From: Erythrobacter sp.
GTDB taxonomy: Bacteria; Pseudomonadota; Alphaproteobacteria; Sphingomonadales; Sphingomonadaceae
Direction: 5' to 3'
Assembly (NCBI GenBank): GCA_013214365.1
Contig: JABSPI010000074.1
Span: 4,739-13,241, forward strand
Length of the DNA stretch: 8,503 nucleotides
Numbering within the stretch: the first letter of the stretch is position 1; every line of letters starts with the position of its first letter. The notes beneath the pieces were generated by a model. That model saw only the letters and a list, made by a program, of their open reading frames with translations, ran no database searches and had not been told where the DNA came from. The translations under genes were made by a program, and so were the position numbers. Positions 6,259 through 8,503 of this stretch are shown one piece after another.

Positions 6259-6267
6259 ACAGCTCGC
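6250..6267. other. Perfect 8-bp inverted repeat over the stop codon, between convergent genes
   Basis: GCGAGCTG and CAGCTCGC are separated by AA; the 3' end of the upstream ORF and its TGA lie in the left arm and loop. As RNA it forms a 7-bp stem with a 4-base loop in either direction. No T tract follows on either strand, so it may be a 3'-end stabilising hairpin or part of a bidirectional Rho-dependent end rather than a classic terminator. Confidence 0.5.
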
Positions 6268-6326
6268 CTGCAAGGTGCATGCGGGCGATATTGATCGGTT
6301 TGGACGCATAGCCGCCGTGCGGGGGA

Positions 6327-6899
6327 TCAACCTGCGCGGGGTTTTTTTGCCGTGTCTACAAGCTTGAGAATGCGCTCGGCAATGACGTTCGTCGGATCAA
6401 GATCTGTGCGCACTTCAAGGTCATAATCTATGCCGATGTGAAGATGGTCCGACTGTTCGCGTGCCAAGCCGATCAAGCGGTCGCCGCGCGCGCGTTCGCG
6501 CATCGCCAACTCTTCTAGCGATGCCGCCACTTTCACCACGCAGATGGTGCACCGTTCTAAACCTGCGCGGTATTGGTCGATCTGCGCAGCATGGCACACC
6601 TCATCGACCACAAGGTCGAGCCCCGATTGCGCTGTCTTAACCACGAATTGACGCATCGCGGCCAACAATTTTTCGCCTTTGGGACCATTGGCAATATGGG
6701 GCAGTGCCGGGCTCAGACCGTCGGTCTTGGTCACTTTAAACCAGTCGGGTTTGAGCTCATCACCATTGGGAATGAACGAGATGAATTTATCCATCTCGAC
6801 ATGCAGAACGCTGTATTTGGCTTGTTCTTGAATAGCGCGCGCAAGGGTTGTTTTGCCCGAGCTGCTGACGCCGTTTAAGATGATCACCCGGCCGGTCAT
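6327..6899 (-). CDS. Chloramphenicol phosphotransferase-like P-loop kinase
   Basis: This 190-aa P-loop kinase resembles Streptomyces chloramphenicol 3'-O-phosphotransferase (CPT, PF07931-like). Walker A is G10-VSSSG-K16-T-T following RVIILN, and Asp37 (MDKF) falls exactly where CPT has its catalytic Asp37. A VVDEV block corresponds to the CPT IIDDV strand. RARGDRLIGLA followed by Q, H and G-x-x-YDLEVRTD reproduces the CPT lid and C-terminal signature. Family members outside antibiotic producers have unknown substrates, so the name gives a fold and chemistry (ATP-dependent phosphorylation of a hydroxyl), not proof of resistance. The ATG lies 10 bp after the cyclase stop with no clear Shine-Dalgarno of its own, suggesting translational coupling. 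It is the last gene of the minus-strand operon and ends convergently with the 93-aa gene. Confidence 0.85.
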   Translation of the reverse strand: MTGRVIILNGVSSSGKTTLARAIQEQAKYSVLHVEMDKFISFIPNGDELKPDWFKVTKTDGLSPALPHIANGPKGEKLLAAMRQFVVKTAQSGLDLVVDEVCHAAQIDQYRAGLERCTICVVKVAASLEELAMRERARGDRLIGLAREQSDHLHIGIDYDLEVRTDLDPTNVIAERILKLVDTAKKPRAG

Positions 6900-6909
6900 A
6901 GCGCGGCGT

Positions 6910-7680
6910 TCAATCGCCGATCATCGCGACCGCGCGGATCCAGCCCGCGCTGGCGCGTTCGATCTTGACCGGAAAACAGCTCAGCGTGAAACCGTGCGCG
7001 GGCAATGCGGCCAGATTGGTGAGTTTTTCGATCTGGTAATAGGGGCGAATGCGGCCCGCCTTATGGCCTTCCCATATGATCGCGGGATCGTGATCTTTGG
7101 CCCATCGGCGCGCGGTGTGGCTGAACGGCGCATCCCAGCTCCACGCATCGGTGCCCACCACTTCCACCCCGCGCTGGGTCAGCCACAAGGTCGCCTCTGC
7201 GCCGAGCCCGACGCCCTGATCGATGAAATTGTCCGTGCCATAGACCGCGCCTGACTGGATCAGCACAATATCGAGCGGCTGCAGCGCGTAATCGATCGCT
7301 TCAAACGCCGCTTCCAGCTCTGCGGCGCTGACCACATGGCCGTGGGGCAGATGCGAAAAATCGAGCTTGACGCCGGGGCGCATAAAGCGGTCGAGCGGGG
7401 CTTCATCGATGCTTGGCGCGGGCGCGGCGCCATCATCTGTGGTCGAATGGAAATGCCATGGCGCATCCATATGGGTGCCGTTGTGAGTGGACAATTCGAG
7501 CATCTCAACCGCCCAGCCTTCGCCATCGGGCAAATCGTCTTTTTCCAGCCCGGGGAAAAACATCGCGATCTGCTGCCACGTATCGTGATGCGTCATATAG
7601 GTGACTTTGGGCCGCATCACTTCGGGATCGGAGATCACATCATTGGTGATCGGGATCGACAGATCGATAAATTGGGTCAC
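6910..7680 (-). CDS. Cyclase family protein (kynurenine formamidase-like metal hydrolase)
   Basis: This 256-aa member of the cyclase/KynB family (PF04199) has the metal-binding signature H66-N-G-T-H70-x-D72-x-P-x-H76, complete and canonical, and FIDLSIPITND at the N-terminus. VVGTDAWSWD in the middle and the C-terminal GFTLSCFPVKIERASAGWIRAVAM follow family style. It is longer than KynB (~210 aa), so kynurenine formamidase activity should not be assumed; the family also includes isatin hydrolases and uncharacterised amidases. The start is a GTG at 7680 preceded by AAAGGGG at 7-base spacing; the nearby ATG at 7685-7683 is out of frame and hits a stop after two codons. It lies 13 bp after the aroB stop and 10 bp before the kinase gene. 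Confidence 0.87.
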   Translation of the reverse strand: MTQFIDLSIPITNDVISDPEVMRPKVTYMTHHDTWQQIAMFFPGLEKDDLPDGEGWAVEMLELSTHNGTHMDAPWHFHSTTDDGAAPAPSIDEAPLDRFMRPGVKLDFSHLPHGHVVSAAELEAAFEAIDYALQPLDIVLIQSGAVYGTDNFIDQGVGLGAEATLWLTQRGVEVVGTDAWSWDAPFSHTARRWAKDHDPAIIWEGHKAGRIRPYYQIEKLTNLAALPAHGFTLSCFPVKIERASAGWIRAVAMIGD

Positions 7681-7687
7681 GCCATCA

Positions 7688-7694
7688 CCCCTTT
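7688..7694 (-). promoter_or_regulatory. Ribosome binding site of the cyclase gene
   Basis: On the minus strand AAAGGGG ends 7 bases before the GTG at 7680, and its first A is the last base of the aroB stop codon. It supports the GTG start and suggests coupling of this gene's translation to termination on aroB. Confidence 0.6.
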
Positions 7695-8503
7695 CACGCC
7701 ATTATCGGCGCATCTTTGCGCAATTCTTCGTCGAGGAAGACGGCGATATCGTCCAGTTTAACATCGCGCGCCATATAAGCAGCGCCAATCCCCTTGAGCA
7801 GCAGGAAGGGCAGGGTGCCTGACCCTTCCATCTTTTTGTCGTGGCGCATGTGATCAACCAGGCGCGCGCCGTCGCAATCCATTCCCAATTGGCTGATCTC
7901 GCTGGGCAGGCCGCTGGCGGCAATCGCTTGCGCTGCGCGGGCCGCATCGCCGGGTGACAATTCGCCGCGCCGGGCGGAATAGCGCGCGGCCAGAACCATG
8001 CCCAAGGCCACCGCCTCGCCGTGCAGCAGACGGTCGCTAAAGCCGGTCTGCGCTTCCAATGCATGGCCAAAAGTGTGCCCCAGATTGAGCAAAGCGCGCA
8101 CGCCGGAGGTTTCGCGTTCATCCTCGGCAACGATGCGGGCCTTGGCGCGGATGCTGGTGGCGATTGCATGGGTCAAGGCTTCGGGCTCACGCGCGAGCAC
8201 TCGGGCCCCGTTTTGCTCCAGCCATGCGAAAAATTCGGCATCGCCGAGCAATCCATATTTGATCACTTCGGCATAGCCGGCGCGCATTTCGCGGTCGGGC
8301 AGGGTGCTCAAAGTGTCCGTATCGACCAGCACGAGAGCGGGTTGGTGGAAAGCGCCGATCAGGTTTTTGCCCGCGGGCACATTGATCGCGGTTTTGCCGC
8401 CCACCGAACTGTCAACCTGCGCCAGCAAAGTGGTGGGAATTTGCACAAAACCGCAGCCGCGCTTGAGCACTGCGCAGGCAAATCCGGTGAGATCGCCCAC
8501 AAC
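7694..8503 (-). CDS. aroB: 3-dehydroquinate synthase AroB (5' end outside window)
   Basis: AroB converts DAHP to 3-dehydroquinate, the second step of the shikimate pathway, using NAD and a divalent metal. The 269 visible codons begin at VVGDLTGFA, part of the conserved GGGxxGD NAD-site region, so roughly the first hundred residues lie past the right edge; the GTG at 8500 is an internal valine codon, not a start. Conserved blocks follow in order: [32 protein letters not shown], then the metal ligands Glu79 (YAEVIKYG), His143 ([12 protein letters not shown]) and His161 ([11 protein letters not shown]), and [15 protein letters not shown] near the C-terminus. All expected catalytic residues in the visible part are present. 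It heads an apparent operon with the cyclase-family and CPT-like genes. Confidence 0.97.
   Translation of the reverse strand, partial: VVGDLTGFACAVLKRGCGFVQIPTTLLAQVDSSVGGKTAINVPAGKNLIGAFHQPALVLVDTDTLSTLPDREMRAGYAEVIKYGLLGDAEFFAWLEQNGARVLAREPEALTHAIATSIRAKARIVAEDERETSGVRALLNLGHTFGHALEAQTGFSDRLLHGEAVALGMVLAARYSARRGELSPGDAARAAQAIAASGLPSEISQLGMDCDGARLVDHMRHDKKMEGSGTLPFLLLKGIGAAYMARDVKLDDIAVFLDEELRKDAPIMA

Noticed and set aside
5680..6330. 216-codon open frame on the minus strand covering the intergenic gap
   Set aside because: It runs antisense through the pccA 3' end, the intrinsic terminator and the 93-aa gene. It has no ribosome binding site or domain and shows mixed, non-coding-like composition.
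8498..8500. GTG as the start of aroB
   Set aside because: The frame stays open to the window edge and VVGDLTGFA is an internal conserved block of dehydroquinate synthase.
1..8503. Mobile elements, CRISPR array, tRNA or rRNA, toxin-antitoxin or defence genes
   Set aside because: None seen: no regularly spaced repeats, no transposase or integrase motifs, no recognisable tRNA-like sequence, and all sizeable frames are accounted for.

Overview
The window looks like chromosomal core sequence from an alphaproteobacterium, most likely Sphingomonadales and probably near Erythrobacteraceae. This rests on GC content of roughly 60%, tightly packed genes, protein sequence style and the gene set. It is an impression from reading, not a database match. 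No rRNA, tRNA, CRISPR array, transposase, integrase or phage gene is visible.

Left arm, + strand, 1-3615. A bioB gene cut by the left edge (biotin synthase) is followed after 26 bp by metY (O-acetylhomoserine sulfhydrylase). Three tightly coupled genes follow: a small two-helix membrane protein, a DUF3445/HODM-like haem-PAS protein whose GTG start overlaps the preceding stop codon, and a secreted LprI/DUF1311-like protein whose start overlaps the stop before it. The spacing suggests one transcript. An 80-bp gap holding a perfect 7-bp hairpin precedes pccA (3696-5738), a complete 680-aa biotin-carrying alpha subunit of an acyl-CoA (probably propionyl-CoA) carboxylase. BioB makes the cofactor that PccA carries, MetY feeds methionine and hence the SAM that BioB consumes, and PccA is the biotin user. 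The left arm therefore reads as a biotin / methionine / propionyl-CoA neighbourhood.

Middle, 5739-6326. A 238-bp AT-rich intergenic stretch carries two copies of ATTGATACA, the second inside a 19-bp near-palindrome, and ends in a clear intrinsic terminator (5915-5941). Only 20 bp beyond that terminator is the strong ribosome binding site of a 93-aa gene of unknown function (5977-6258). That gene ends in a perfect hairpin spanning its stop codon and converges on the minus-strand operon.

Right arm, - strand, 8503-6327. In transcription order: aroB (3-dehydroquinate synthase, start beyond the right edge), a metal-dependent cyclase/kynurenine-formamidase-family hydrolase, and a P-loop kinase of the chloramphenicol phosphotransferase-like family. 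Gaps are 13 and 10 bp, so the two accessory enzymes are probably translated from the shikimate-pathway transcript.

Most of the window is ordinary housekeeping sequence. The parts that merit a second look are the DUF3445 three-gene module, the terminator placed directly before the 93-aa gene, the repeated operator-like motif in the same gap, and the aroB-linked cyclase/kinase pair.
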